A DNA stretch of 64,000 nucleotides from an uncultured Sunxiuqinia sp. (GCF_947495665.1 NZ_CANLZV010000012.1:1-64000); one strand, 5' to 3'; counted from the stretch's first letter, positions 8,238-17,759 are shown. A program made the numbers and translations. Notes: generated by a model from the letters alone, not told the origin.

Positions 8238-9254
8238 GTGCGAACTGGAATCGATATACTAGAAAATGAAATAGTCGCTCAGTACCCTGATGTACTCGAT
8301 AAACTACTGCGTGACCACACAACTCAAAAAAATATTTTTTGGGCTACTAACAACTATGAAAATCTTGGAGCACCATACAATTCTGATGCTTACATCTTAC
8401 CAGAATTAATTACAGGAGAAAACGGCAATATTATCATGCCTAGAATTCATAAAGACAAGATTTTGCAACAGACCAGATCCAAAGAAATGGCAGAGGTATT
8501 TACCCCATCTTGGATATGCAACGCGCAGAATAACCTAATTGACAATGCATGGTTCGGAAAAGAAGGAGTTTTCAATCAAGAAAGAACGATGGCTGACGGA
8601 ACCAAAGGTTGGGAAATAAACACGGATAAAATCACTTTTCCGAAAGGCAAAACTTGGAAAGGTTATGTGAGAGATACACGGTTAGAAATTGCTTGTGGAG
8701 AAGCTCCTTATATCACTAGTCGCTATGACAGTACAACGGGAGAATTCATTCCTATTCAAAATAGAGTTGGAATTTTAGACCGTAAGTTGAGAGTGATTAA
8801 CGAAAATGTCGATTCTACAGGTGAATGGCTAAAAGCAGCTCAAACGGCTTACAAAAACACCTATGCTTTCGAATGGCAAGGCGATAGCTTACTACTCGCA
8901 AGAGAAGCCATGCTTGCCACTTTTATTGAAAATTACACAGTTAAATTTGAAAAAGAGCCATTGCTAAAATCAATTCAATATATAGCCTACATTATTTCTT
9001 GGAATGTATGGCAAATGGATGGACTGAAAGGCGTAATTCCAAACAGTTGTGGCCATAAAACGGAGACAATCGTAAATCTTTTTGGAGAAACGGAGACCAA
9101 ACACACTTTTTGCGAAGGTTGCGAGAAAGGTAATATCCAAAAACACAACGGTATATATGCTCTAATAAAGGATTGGTCAAATAAAGATTCAAAAACAGGT
9201 AAAATGGGCAGAAAAATCAGGTTCATTGACCTATTAAATCATCGCGGAAAATGA
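8238..9254 (+). CDS. Restriction-modification methyltransferase component carrying motifs X and I-III
   Basis: This 338-residue protein resembles the front half of an N6-adenine methyltransferase. Motif X appears as EVFTPSWICNAQNNLIDNAW near residue 85. A variant SAM-binding motif I, LEIACGEAPYITSRYD, lies at about 148-163. An acidic motif II-like GILDRKLRVIN follows, then YAFEWQGDSLLLARE as motif III. A CGH...CEGC segment near residues 275-300 could bind zinc. The catalytic D/N-P-P-Y motif is not present here but is found in the next protein. The GTG start is the only good one and follows an upstream stop; the stop overlaps the next ATG by 4 bp (ATGA), implying coupled translation. I infer that the two proteins form one methyltransferase. 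Confidence 0.75.
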   Translation: MRTGIDILENEIVAQYPDVLDKLLRDHTTQKNIFWATNNYENLGAPYNSDAYILPELITGENGNIIMPRIHKDKILQQTRSKEMAEVFTPSWICNAQNNLIDNAWFGKEGVFNQERTMADGTKGWEINTDKITFPKGKTWKGYVRDTRLEIACGEAPYITSRYDSTTGEFIPIQNRVGILDRKLRVINENVDSTGEWLKAAQTAYKNTYAFEWQGDSLLLAREAMLATFIENYTVKFEKEPLLKSIQYIAYIISWNVWQMDGLKGVIPNSCGHKTETIVNLFGETETKHTFCEGCEKGNIQKHNGIYALIKDWSNKDSKTGKMGRKIRFIDLLNHRGK

Positions 9255-12200
9255 AGTTTACATCATCTTTAAAACTCAAGTTAATCTATGTTTTCCGCAT
9301 CAATGATGCAGCGCACAGCGGTTGTTTGAAAATTGGAGAAGCAACTTCTGATAGTGAGAATATTTTAGGACTAGAACCAAATAGTTCAAAGCTTAATGCT
9401 GCTGCAAAAAAACGGATAAATAGTTACACTCAAACGGCTGGAATTGCATATGACCTACTTTACACTGAAGTTACTGTCTATCCAAAGAATGGTGTTCTAC
9501 ATTCGTTTTCTGATCATGAGGTGAGAAACGTGCTTTCAAGATCAGGTTTAAAAAAGAAAGTATTTGACATTGAAAACAAAGCCAATGAGTGGTTTGTAAC
9601 TGATTTGGAGACTGTTAAAAAAGCAATCACCGCAGTAAAAGAGGGTAAAGATTCGCTTCATGCCAGTGAAGTTTCAAAAAGCCAAAACCCAATTGTTTTC
9701 AGACCTGAACAAAAAGAGGCCATTGAAAAGACCATAAAGCAGTTTAAAAAAAGTAATGAAATGCTTTGGTTCGCAAAAATGCGTTTTGGAAAAACCCTTT
9801 CTGCTTTGCAAGTTGTAAAGGAACATGAATTCACTAGAACGCTTATTCTAACACATCGCCCTGTTGTTGATAAGGGTTGGTTTGAAGACTTTGGAAAAAT
9901 ATTCTATGATACGCCACAGTATTCGTATGGTTCAAAAAATCAAGGTAATCAGTTTGCCACACTAGAAAGAGTATGTAAAAAAGGAAATTCCAAGTACATC
10001 TATTTTGCATCCATGCAAGACCTTAGAGGTTCAGAATTGGTAGGTGGCAACTTTAATAAAAATGATGAAATCTTTGGAACAACTTGGGATTTCGTAATTG
10101 TAGATGAAGCACATGAAGGCACACAAACTGAACTAGGAACAAATGTGCTTAGAGAGCTTAAGAAGGAAAACACAAAGGTGTTACACCTTTCAGGAACACC
10201 TTTCAATTTGCTCGACAATTACCAAGAAGAAGAAATATATACTTGGGATTATGTAATGGAACAAAAAGCCAAAGCAGATTGGGATAAAATTCACTTTGGC
10301 GACCCAAACCCATATGCGTCACTGCCAAAACTCAATATTTTCACTTACGACCTTGGTAAATTACTACACGGCTATATTGACGAAGAAGTGGCATTTAATT
10401 TCCGTGAGTTTTTTAGAGTGAATGAAACGGGAAGTTTTCTTCACGAGAAAGACGTGTTTTCATTCTTAAATCTTATTTGTAAATCGGATACTGAAAGCAA
10501 TTACCCCTATTCAACAGTAGAATATCGTAATAATTTCAGGCATTCGCTTTGGATGGTGCCAGGAGTGAAAGAGGCCAAAGCACTGAGTGCCATGCTTAAA
10601 ACGCATCCTGTCTTTAGTCAATTTGACATTGTAAATGTAGCGGGTGATGGTGATGAAGAGGAAGCCAATGAAGAAGCCCTTAAAAAAGTAGAAAAAGCCA
10701 TTAGCGACAATCCGCATGAAACCTACACCATTACGCTTTCTTGTGGACGTTTAACTACGGGTGTTTCTGTAAAAGCTTGGACGGCTGTTTTTATGCTTTC
10801 AGGCTCACACAATACTTCGGCTTCTGCATATATGCAAACCATTTTTAGAGTACAAACACCAGCTACTATTAACGGTAAAGTAAAGGAAGAGTGCTTTGTT
10901 TTTGACTTTGCGCCTGACCGAACACTTAAAGTCATTGCCGAAACGGCTAAAGTTTCAGCCAAGGCAGGAAAGACCACAGGCGAAGACCGCAAAATTATGG
11001 GTGAGTTCTTGAACTTCTGCCCCATAATCGCCTTTGACGGTTCACGCATGACTGATTATGATGTGAATGGAATGCTCGAACAACTCAAGAAAGTGTATAT
11101 CGAGCGGGTGGTAAACAATGGTTTTGAAGACACACATCTTTACAATAGAGACCAATTGATGCAATTGGATGATGTGGAAGTAGAGGAATTCAATGGGCTT
11201 AAAAAAGTGATTGGAAGCACCAAAGCCATGCCCAAAAGCAAAGACATAGAAGTAAACAAACAGGGTTTTACAGAAGAAGATTACGAGCAGATAGAACAAG
11301 CCCAAAAGAAGAAGAAAAAAGAACTCAGCCCCGAAGACAAAGCACTTTTGGAACGGTACAATGAGCAGAAAAAAATGCGTGATACCGCAGTTTCTATTCT
11401 TCGTGGCATTTCTATTCGCATGCCTTTATTGATTTACGGTGCGGATGTAAAAAACGAAGAAACAGAAATATCCATAGACAACTTTACGGATTTGGTGGAT
11501 GACCAATCTTGGGAAGAATTTATGCCTAAAGGCGTAGATAAAGCCACCTTTAAAAAATTCAAAAAGTATTACGAGCCGGATGTTTTTCGTGCTGCAGGAA
11601 AACGCATCAGGGCTTTGGCTCGTGCTACCGACCATGTGACGATTGAAGAACGAATAGAGCGCATTACCCATATTTTCGGCACCTTCAGAAACCCCGACAA
11701 AGAAACCGTGTTGACGCCTTGGCGTGTAGTGAATATGCACTTAGGCGACTGTTTGGGCGGTTATGTCTTTTTGGATGAAGCCCGTGAAAAAACAATCGGA
11801 CATCCGAATTTTACATCACAAGGTCAAGTAACCGAAGAGGTTTTTGCCACAGATGCACATATTCTCGAAATCAATTCCAAATCGGGGCTTTATCCTTTGT
11901 ATGTGGCGTATTCCATTTTCCGAAACCGTATCAAGGAACAATATCCCGATAAAGAACCAAACACGCTTACGGTGGAGCAACAACAAGAATTGTGGGATAA
12001 GACCGTAGCAGAAAATGTGTTTGTACTCTGCAAAACTCCCATGGCAAAAAGTATTACCAAACGCACTTTGGTAGGTTTTAGAGCAGCCAATGTAAACACG
12101 CACTATTTTGAAGACATGGTGCGACAAATTACCCAACGTCCTGAAAAGTTTATTGCAAAAATCAAAAAAGGACAATCTTATTGGAAAGCAAATAAAAACA

Positions 12201-13237
12201 ACAACATGAAATTTAACGCAATCGTAGGCAATCCGCCTTATATGGAAATGGACGGTGGTGCACAAGCAAGTGCAAAACCTATTTACAACGAGTTTGTAGA
12301 TATTGCCAAGAAAATTGAACCTGAATATATATCTATGATTATGCCTACAAGGTGGTATTCAGGCGGCAAAGGACTTGATGATTTTCGTGAGTCTATGATA
12401 AAAGACAAAAGGCTTGCTATTTTGCACGATTACTTGAATCCAGATCAGATTTTCCCAAAAACCAACATCCGAGGTGGAATTTGTTATTTCTTATGGGATA
12501 AAGGATATGGTAAAAATGGAGAACTAACTAAAGTAGTTACTCACCGAGATGGTGAAGAGCCAACATCAATAATGCGTTCTTTAAAGAGCGGAGAAACAGA
12601 TATTTTTATAAGGCATAAAATTGCTTTAGATATTTTAGAAAAAGTAAAGGTTCACACAGAATTTAAAAGCTTTGAAAAACACGTTTCTGCAAGAAAGCCT
12701 TTTGGACTTGATGGAGCTTTTTCCAACAGCAAAAGTTTCAAGACTTCCAAAGAAGGTTTAATAGAGCCACTGATTTGCTATGGCAAAGCAAAGGCCGTTG
12801 GTTACGTTGAAAAAGGTAATTTTAATTTTAAGGATTCTCTGATAAATGCTTTTAAAGTATTTACTCCCTACGCCAATAATATTGGTACAGAATTGAATGA
12901 CGACAACTTAAACACATTTATTGGCATGCCAGGTTCAATTTGTACGGAGACTTTTATTATGCTTGGGCATAATCTAAAATTGAATGAAACTTCTGCGGCT
13001 AATCTATCAAAGTATTTTTCATCAAAATTTTCTAGATTCCTTCACAGCTTAGCTAAAGCTAGTCAGCACGGAACAGCAAAAACTTACAAGTTTGTTCCCG
13101 TTCAAGATTTCACCAGCAACTCAGACATTGATTGGACAAAATCCATTCCTGAAATAGACCAGCAGTTGTACAAAAAGTACCAATTGAGTGCTGAGGAAAT
13201 GGCGTTTATAGAAAGTATGATCAAGCCGATGGCGTAA
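9251..13237 (+). CDS. GIY-YIG / SF2 helicase / Eco57I-type methylase fusion (restriction enzyme)
   Basis: This 1328-residue protein combines three activities. Residues 1-120 look like a GIY-YIG nuclease of the T5orf172 type (LIYVFRINDAAHSGCLKIGE, a conserved R, HSFSDHEVRNVL, EWF). A superfamily 2 helicase follows, with Walker A in the variant form AKMRFGKT near 175, DEAH near 285, SGTPF near 315 and a motif VI region around YMQTIFRVQTP. A long linker with charged helices leads to an N6-adenine methylase catalytic motif IV, NAIVGNPPYMEMDGG, near residue 993, then a probable target-recognition C-terminus. No SAM-binding motif I was found in this protein; it seems to be in the upstream partner. 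Such single-chain enzymes translocate on DNA and cut unmodified target. The cleavage role of GIY-YIG is inferred. Confidence 0.8.
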   Translation: MKFTSSLKLKLIYVFRINDAAHSGCLKIGEATSDSENILGLEPNSSKLNAAAKKRINSYTQTAGIAYDLLYTEVTVYPKNGVLHSFSDHEVRNVLSRSGLKKKVFDIENKANEWFVTDLETVKKAITAVKEGKDSLHASEVSKSQNPIVFRPEQKEAIEKTIKQFKKSNEMLWFAKMRFGKTLSALQVVKEHEFTRTLILTHRPVVDKGWFEDFGKIFYDTPQYSYGSKNQGNQFATLERVCKKGNSKYIYFASMQDLRGSELVGGNFNKNDEIFGTTWDFVIVDEAHEGTQTELGTNVLRELKKENTKVLHLSGTPFNLLDNYQEEEIYTWDYVMEQKAKADWDKIHFGDPNPYASLPKLNIFTYDLGKLLHGYIDEEVAFNFREFFRVNETGSFLHEKDVFSFLNLICKSDTESNYPYSTVEYRNNFRHSLWMVPGVKEAKALSAMLKTHPVFSQFDIVNVAGDGDEEEANEEALKKVEKAISDNPHETYTITLSCGRLTTGVSVKAWTAVFMLSGSHNTSASAYMQTIFRVQTPATINGKVKEECFVFDFAPDRTLKVIAETAKVSAKAGKTTGEDRKIMGEFLNFCPIIAFDGSRMTDYDVNGMLEQLKKVYIERVVNNGFEDTHLYNRDQLMQLDDVEVEEFNGLKKVIGSTKAMPKSKDIEVNKQGFTEEDYEQIEQAQKKKKKELSPEDKALLERYNEQKKMRDTAVSILRGISIRMPLLIYGADVKNEETEISIDNFTDLVDDQSWEEFMPKGVDKATFKKFKKYYEPDVFRAAGKRIRALARATDHVTIEERIERITHIFGTFRNPDKETVLTPWRVVNMHLGDCLGGYVFLDEAREKTIGHPNFTSQGQVTEEVFATDAHILEINSKSGLYPLYVAYSIFRNRIKEQYPDKEPNTLTVEQQQELWDKTVAENVFVLCKTPMAKSITKRTLVGFRAANVNTHYFEDMVRQITQRPEKFIAKIKKGQSYWKANKNNNMKFNAIVGNPPYMEMDGGAQASAKPIYNEFVDIAKKIEPEYISMIMPTRWYSGGKGLDDFRESMIKDKRLAILHDYLNPDQIFPKTNIRGGICYFLWDKGYGKNGELTKVVTHRDGEEPTSIMRSLKSGETDIFIRHKIALDILEKVKVHTEFKSFEKHVSARKPFGLDGAFSNSKSFKTSKEGLIEPLICYGKAKAVGYVEKGNFNFKDSLINAFKVFTPYANNIGTELNDDNLNTFIGMPGSICTETFIMLGHNLKLNETSAANLSKYFSSKFSRFLHSLAKASQHGTAKTYKFVPVQDFTSNSDIDWTKSIPEIDQQLYKKYQLSAEEMAFIESMIKPMA

Positions 13238-13441
13238 TGAAGAGGGATGAAAAGTAGATTTCTGATTGACTGGGAGTAATTTTGCAAAAGATATTTTAGC
13301 TCAAAATGCTGAGGAATGTTTTTCTTGTGATGGTGAATCCGACGCTGTTATTCAAGGCAGTCATTAAGCTGTGGGAGGAAAAGTTTTTTGGATGGTTTTG
13401 GTTGGGAGAAAGAGTCTGTGGGGGCTGGAGAAGAAAACAAC

Positions 13442-13468
13442 AGGGATGCTAATCTATAAAGCATCCCT
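13442..13468. terminator. Bidirectional terminator between convergent genes
   Basis: AGGGATGCT (13442-13450) and AGCATCCCT (13460-13468) form a 9-bp perfect stem with a 9-nt loop. T-rich sequence follows on the plus side and T-rich CTTC on the minus side. It separates the rightward restriction genes from the leftward replication module. Confidence 0.7.
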
Positions 13469-13480
13469 GCTATTGTTTTG

Positions 13481-13618
13481 CTATTTGCCAAGTATGCGTT
13501 TGGCAAATTCAAGGATTCTCTTATAAACCGTTCTCACTTGCTGGATGAAAAGCAGAGCAAAGAGGAATAGCAGCGTATCTGTGGTAATAAGTGCAGCTGG
13601 GTTAAATATTATTGCCAT
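13481..13618 (-). CDS. Small single-pass membrane protein (45 aa)
   Basis: An ATG at 13618 opens a 45-residue frame ending at TAG 13481. The sequence begins MAIIFNPAALITTDTLLFLF and continues ALLFIQQVRTVYKRILEFAK. One hydrophobic helix of about 18 residues is followed by a basic amphipathic tail. It lies 16 bp after the 503-residue gene on the same strand and just before the terminator at 13442-13468, so it is probably the last gene of that transcript. The function is not recognised. A holin-like or toxin-like peptide is possible but unsupported. Confidence 0.55.
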   Translation of the reverse strand: MAIIFNPAALITTDTLLFLFALLFIQQVRTVYKRILEFAKRILGK

Positions 13619-13634
13619 AGTTTTTTGGTTTAGT

Positions 13635-15146
13635 TTATTTGACTGGTATTAGGTTGCAAACATTCTCGGGTCTTAGCTCTTCGATTTTATAAGGAGGTTT
13701 GGTTCCGATGAATATCTCGGTTTCCTCCTTTACAATAAGCTCCAAACGCTTCATATAAGAATTAGGACACATTACGCAATCATGCACTGGAAATATTGGT
13801 ATTCCGGGGAACTCCTTTATAAAACGAGGTACAATCCTCTCAAGAACCAATATCGCTTCAATATTCGACAGAGTACGATTAAGGTTCCTGTGATCTTTTG
13901 TTTTTAATGATTCAAAATATTCGATCACGGTGGGGAAATAAGTCTTCCACAGTTTATACGGAACTGTATAATCGCGATAGTAATTTTTCTTGCTTGTATC
14001 ACTATTCAGAACAGTAAAAATCAGCCGCTTTGCTTTTGGTTTTTTAATATCCTCATAGCCCTGCTGCTTCCTTAACTCGGAGACCATAAATTTATAAAAT
14101 TGATTATTATCGACTAGCTCAATATACTTCCGAACGTCTGTATTCATCGCTGTTGTAGAACTTTTTCCAAACATATATGAAGAGGCTGTGTAAGTTGTAT
14201 GTGTGAAATGAGGTGGGGGTGTACTGTTACTGTTGTTCGTTTTTACCAACTCATTTATGGGCTCAGGGGTAGAGTTCTTAACCTTCTGGCTTAAATTCCA
14301 ATAACAGACTTTATCGCCCGTTGAAGTATTAGTATAAAAGTCAGGAGCAAATAGAACCCTTGACAAAAAAAGCTGACTACCTGAAAAATCGAGTTGAGAA
14401 AAACTCTCCCCGTGAAATTTGAGAAAATGGCGATAGCCACCTCTACAGATTGCCCACTGTGGATAAAGTCTCTTATCTCCAAAATCATCGGGGAAGCTAC
14501 ATTTCGCGAATATACCCTCGGAATACCGACGAACAACAATCCGCTCTCGGTCTCTATCGAAAGTACATATTTTCCCTTTTCTATTCCTATACCTTTCAGG
14601 CTGTTTTGCAATCCACTGCAAAGCATTTTCCTCATCAAATTCTATCAATGAATTAAAACCATCTAAGGACTCAATTAAGGGGTGATATTTAATAGTATTC
14701 CTATTTTTTCTGGGCTTGTACGGATTATTCCTATACTTCACTTCTTTGTATCGCCCTTTGTAATTTGAAGAATATTTATAACCCCTGCTCTTTTCTCCGG
14801 GGGTATAATTTGTCCGATCTAAAATACCATTAAGCCATAAGTAGTCAAGAATCTTAGAAGCACCTTTTATATGTTTATTGATAGCTTCCGAATTAATCAC
14901 AACAAAACCTTCACTATTTACCAGATCTCTTGATTTAATAGGCAGCTCTACTAATAAGCCAAGCAAATAATACCAGTGATCGAGAAAGGAATCAAACGTT
15001 GGAGGTGTCTGTGCTAATTTTTCTTCTAATTCCAATTTCTCAGGTATATAGGCAATGCAAATTTTCCCGGATGTTTTACGTTTAATACTATTCGGGAGAG
15101 CTATGGAGTCCTTTACCCCACGTCCCAATAGGTTAGACACTTCCAT
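13635..15146 (-). CDS. Putative element replication protein with family-A-polymerase-like motifs
   Basis: This 503-residue protein has no close family I can name. Its C-terminal half shows a motif order like the palm of family A DNA polymerases or T7-like RNA polymerases. QLDFSGSQLFLSR at 251-263 is comparable to motif A, KAKRLIFTVLNSD near 371-383 to motif B, NLNRTLSNIEAILVLERI at 421-438 to the conserved region before motif C, and FPVHDCVM at 452-459 to the HD of motif C. The N-terminal 150 residues are basic and could contact DNA. It follows a helix-turn-helix gene by 2 bp. Position in the element, next to regulator and integrase genes, suits a replication initiator. Motif matching was done by eye and the assignment is tentative. 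Confidence 0.5.
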   Translation of the reverse strand: MEVSNLLGRGVKDSIALPNSIKRKTSGKICIAYIPEKLELEEKLAQTPPTFDSFLDHWYYLLGLLVELPIKSRDLVNSEGFVVINSEAINKHIKGASKILDYLWLNGILDRTNYTPGEKSRGYKYSSNYKGRYKEVKYRNNPYKPRKNRNTIKYHPLIESLDGFNSLIEFDEENALQWIAKQPERYRNRKGKICTFDRDRERIVVRRYSEGIFAKCSFPDDFGDKRLYPQWAICRGGYRHFLKFHGESFSQLDFSGSQLFLSRVLFAPDFYTNTSTGDKVCYWNLSQKVKNSTPEPINELVKTNNSNSTPPPHFTHTTYTASSYMFGKSSTTAMNTDVRKYIELVDNNQFYKFMVSELRKQQGYEDIKKPKAKRLIFTVLNSDTSKKNYYRDYTVPYKLWKTYFPTVIEYFESLKTKDHRNLNRTLSNIEAILVLERIVPRFIKEFPGIPIFPVHDCVMCPNSYMKRLELIVKEETEIFIGTKPPYKIEELRPENVCNLIPVK

Positions 15147-15148
15147 AC

Positions 15149-15430
15149 CTATTCGTTTAACGGGATTAAGCTTTGTTCTATTTCGTGCCGCTTATAATAG
15201 ACACGACTGCCAATACCATATGAGCGAAGTTTGCGTTTCTTTGTCCAAATGGAAATTGTGCACAGATTGACCTTTAGCAGGTCAGCCACTTCGTTGCGGG
15301 TTAAATACTGGGTTGGTTCTTTGGGCTGAAAGTTTTGAGCCAGACTTTCTAACTGTTGTTTTACACCGCTTAGAATAGCTTGTTGTAATTCTTCTGGTGT
15401 TACTTGGATCAATTGAATTTGTTGTACCAT
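15149..15430 (-). CDS. Helix-turn-helix (excisionase/MerR-like HTH_17) protein
   Basis: This 93-residue protein has a C-terminal winged-helix domain. YLTRNEVADLLKVNLCTISI followed by WTKKRKLRSYGIGSRVYYKR is the classic HTH_17 pattern seen in excisionase-like proteins of Bacteroidetes elements. The N-terminal 35 residues are a glutamine-rich helix. It starts the short operon with the replication-candidate gene (2-bp gap). In this position it may act as a recombination directionality factor or as a transcriptional regulator of the replication gene. No second HTH copy is seen nearby. Confidence 0.8.
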   Translation of the reverse strand: MVQQIQLIQVTPEELQQAILSGVKQQLESLAQNFQPKEPTQYLTRNEVADLLKVNLCTISIWTKKRKLRSYGIGSRVYYKRHEIEQSLIPLNE

Positions 15431-15525
15431 AAACTTTAATTTTTTAGTTCATGATGCAACTATAATATGGGTAAATTGAGGGTAAACTATGGGTATTACC
15501 CTATTTTATTGAATAGCGTAAAAAG

Positions 15526-16377
15526 TTATTCTTTAGGCTTAAAAAAGGCGGGGTCAATCTTTAGTTCAGATAAAATCCTATTAAACTCTCCTCTGGCTGT
15601 ATCATTAATTTTATTATTCTGTTTCCCATTTTTGGTATCATTCATCATTTTTCTCAAGTTTTCTGCATCTATATCTGTGAATTTACTTATTAATGCTGCA
15701 AGCCTCTTTTCGCTACATCCAACCGTGACTCTGCCTTTTAGAAAATCAATTATTCCAAGTTCATGAAGCATCACAAATTTTTCAGGAGGCGTTAAGCCAA
15801 TATGCTCATCTTTATGAGCTTTATTGAATCCGTCTTTTAGTTTATCTTCTAAATAACAGTACTCAATTTCTGGCTTAATAATTTCATATCCAAGTTTTTC
15901 AGACAAGAAAGATAGTTTCTTTTTGGTAGCCGCTTTAATGTTTGAGAATTGACTGTGATTTAAAAAGTCAATATTCATAGAATGCTTGGATGGCAGACTT
16001 GCTCCTTTATTAATTACAGAATATGAAAGATAAAATCCATCTGGTCTAATATTCTTTAGAATCTTTTCTTTTTCAATTTCTAAAAAATCAGATTCTGAAA
16101 GTTCTAAATTCTCTTCAAGAAATTTACCTAATCTTTTGCCATATGTTTCTGTATAAACAACCGAAGGGCAATAATCCCAGTAAAATTGTTCCTTGTTGCT
16201 TAATGTGAAAAGTTTTTCAAAGCAGGAAATCAGTTTGAAGCATAAATGCTGAACGTCTGGATTCTTTTTTTCTAAAGTAAGTTCTAACAAATCTACAAAA
16301 AGCAAGAATCCGTTTAGAGTGGATTCAGCTTCTGAGTTAAAGGACAATTCACCTAGGCTGTTGTAATCTAATATCAT
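15526..16377 (-). CDS. Element-borne protein of unknown function
   Basis: This 283-residue soluble protein has no recognised catalytic motif. The C-terminal third (PPEKFVMLHELGIIDFLKGR, then RLAALISKFTDIDAENLRKM) resembles a helical domain found at the ends of several accessory proteins of Bacteroidetes mobile elements. That domain typically has a final I-L-S-E-L-K motif such as the one here. The N-terminal part is mostly helical and acidic. It sits between the HTH gene and the integrase on the same strand, with 74-95 bp gaps on each side, so it may be transcribed separately. It could be a regulator or a defence cargo protein. Confidence 0.55.
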   Translation of the reverse strand: MILDYNSLGELSFNSEAESTLNGFLLFVDLLELTLEKKNPDVQHLCFKLISCFEKLFTLSNKEQFYWDYCPSVVYTETYGKRLGKFLEENLELSESDFLEIEKEKILKNIRPDGFYLSYSVINKGASLPSKHSMNIDFLNHSQFSNIKAATKKKLSFLSEKLGYEIIKPEIEYCYLEDKLKDGFNKAHKDEHIGLTPPEKFVMLHELGIIDFLKGRVTVGCSEKRLAALISKFTDIDAENLRKMMNDTKNGKQNNKINDTARGEFNRILSELKIDPAFFKPKE

Positions 16378-16451
16378 AGGAACATCAATTAGCTTTTTAA
16401 AATGGTCGGCAATTAATCCATAGCGACCTCCTAAATTTAAAGAATATGTAC

Positions 16452-17759
16452 TTAGTTGACTAATTTTCGAACCTTAGTTTTATTCTCTTCTCTTTGTTTT
16501 GCCAATTTTGTCCAATAATCTGCCTGTTGTTCAAGGTAATCAGGTGAACTTTTACCAATGTATTCGAGGAATTGTTTCTCGGTGCTGTGTGCCGTTATAT
16601 CCTTTAAAATAGAGGTTGGAATATCGCCGTAGAAATTGGTAGCAAAAGAACGGCGGCAAACATGAGAGGATAAAAGCATCCATTTTGGGTAAGCTCCCTG
16701 AATTTTACGGTTGGTTTCCTTGTCATTCCATCCACCCTTAGTAATCTTAGTGATTCCGGCTTCTTTGGCTACGTCTTTGATGTGGAGATTGAATTTCACA
16801 TCACTAATCGCTCTAGGAAAGTTACCATTTCGCTTATCCAGTATTTCTTTTACCTGCGGAGGCATCGCAATAGCGACCTTTTTACCTGTTTTTTGCTGTT
16901 CTAATTCAATCACTTCAAGACCGTTTCTATTTTGAACGTTTAACCGAGTGAGGCGAAGTAAATCAGAAACCCGCTGACCAATGAAACAACCTATAATAAG
17001 CCAATCCCGGGTATTATCTAAAGCTTCTCGCTTAAAGGTTGCATTCTTTATTTGCTCAATTTCATCGAAATCAAGGTAAATCGGTGTTACTTTCTCTGCA
17101 TAACCTTGTATCTCATTAACCTGCTTATGTGTTTCAACATACTTGTACTTATTAGCATACAAGCAGACTGTTTTCAAAGCCTTTACATAGCGACCAATAG
17201 AGTTTGTATTTAGTTTTTCTTCCTCTGCTAAATACTTTTCAAATTGGGCAACGAAATCAAGCCCGACATCCTTTACCTTAAATTGCTTGCCTTTATGAGC
17301 CTGAAAGCCTTCAATTTTGACCTTTAAAGCTTTGTATTTCTTTATGGTATTCTCGGCTACCCCTTTTACTTTGATGCCATTCTTGGAGTATAGCTTGAAG
17401 GGCAGATAGGCAATGTAATCGTTAAAGGCTGCTAATAAGCGGTCGGTTTCTGTTTCTTCAGCTTTATTCTGGAAGGCATTAACCTGTCTTTCGAGCCAAT
17501 CGCCATCGATGGGCCCTTCTTTTACATCGACATTGTAGTTGTCTTGAATCAGGGTGCTAAGCTTCTCCAAATCGCGTTTTAAGACTTTTAGCTTCTCATT
17601 GTCTCTGGGAATAGGCATACCTTTAGAAGTGCTCCAATTCCCGGGATCAATGAAGTAATTTGTTCTTCGCTTGAAAACATTGCTGCGGTCGATAGAAAAC
17701 CTTACGTAAATTGTAGCGTTCTCTTTTCTGCTTTGAAGGAAGTATTTTATTGTTGCCAT
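16452..17759 (-). CDS. Tyrosine recombinase (integrase) of the tRNA-Arg element
   Basis: The start is placed at the ATG at 17759 (MATIKYFLQSRKENATIYVR), the usual N-terminus of this Bacteroidetes family; the longer frame to 17813 adds an unlikely 18 residues. The 435-residue protein has an arm-binding N-terminus, a SAM-like core-binding domain around residues 95-200, and a catalytic domain. The catalytic domain shows the first arginine in IGQRVSDLLRL, the H-x-x-R box in SHVCRRSFATN, a downstream histidine in ITAHSTEKQ, and the nucleophilic tyrosine in FLEYIGKS. It would integrate and excise the element by recombination between the 14-bp sites. It lies about 205 bp from the right attachment site, as expected. 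Confidence 0.92.
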   Translation of the reverse strand: MATIKYFLQSRKENATIYVRFSIDRSNVFKRRTNYFIDPGNWSTSKGMPIPRDNEKLKVLKRDLEKLSTLIQDNYNVDVKEGPIDGDWLERQVNAFQNKAEETETDRLLAAFNDYIAYLPFKLYSKNGIKVKGVAENTIKKYKALKVKIEGFQAHKGKQFKVKDVGLDFVAQFEKYLAEEEKLNTNSIGRYVKALKTVCLYANKYKYVETHKQVNEIQGYAEKVTPIYLDFDEIEQIKNATFKREALDNTRDWLIIGCFIGQRVSDLLRLTRLNVQNRNGLEVIELEQQKTGKKVAIAMPPQVKEILDKRNGNFPRAISDVKFNLHIKDVAKEAGITKITKGGWNDKETNRKIQGAYPKWMLLSSHVCRRSFATNFYGDIPTSILKDITAHSTEKQFLEYIGKSSPDYLEQQADYWTKLAKQREENKTKVRKLVN

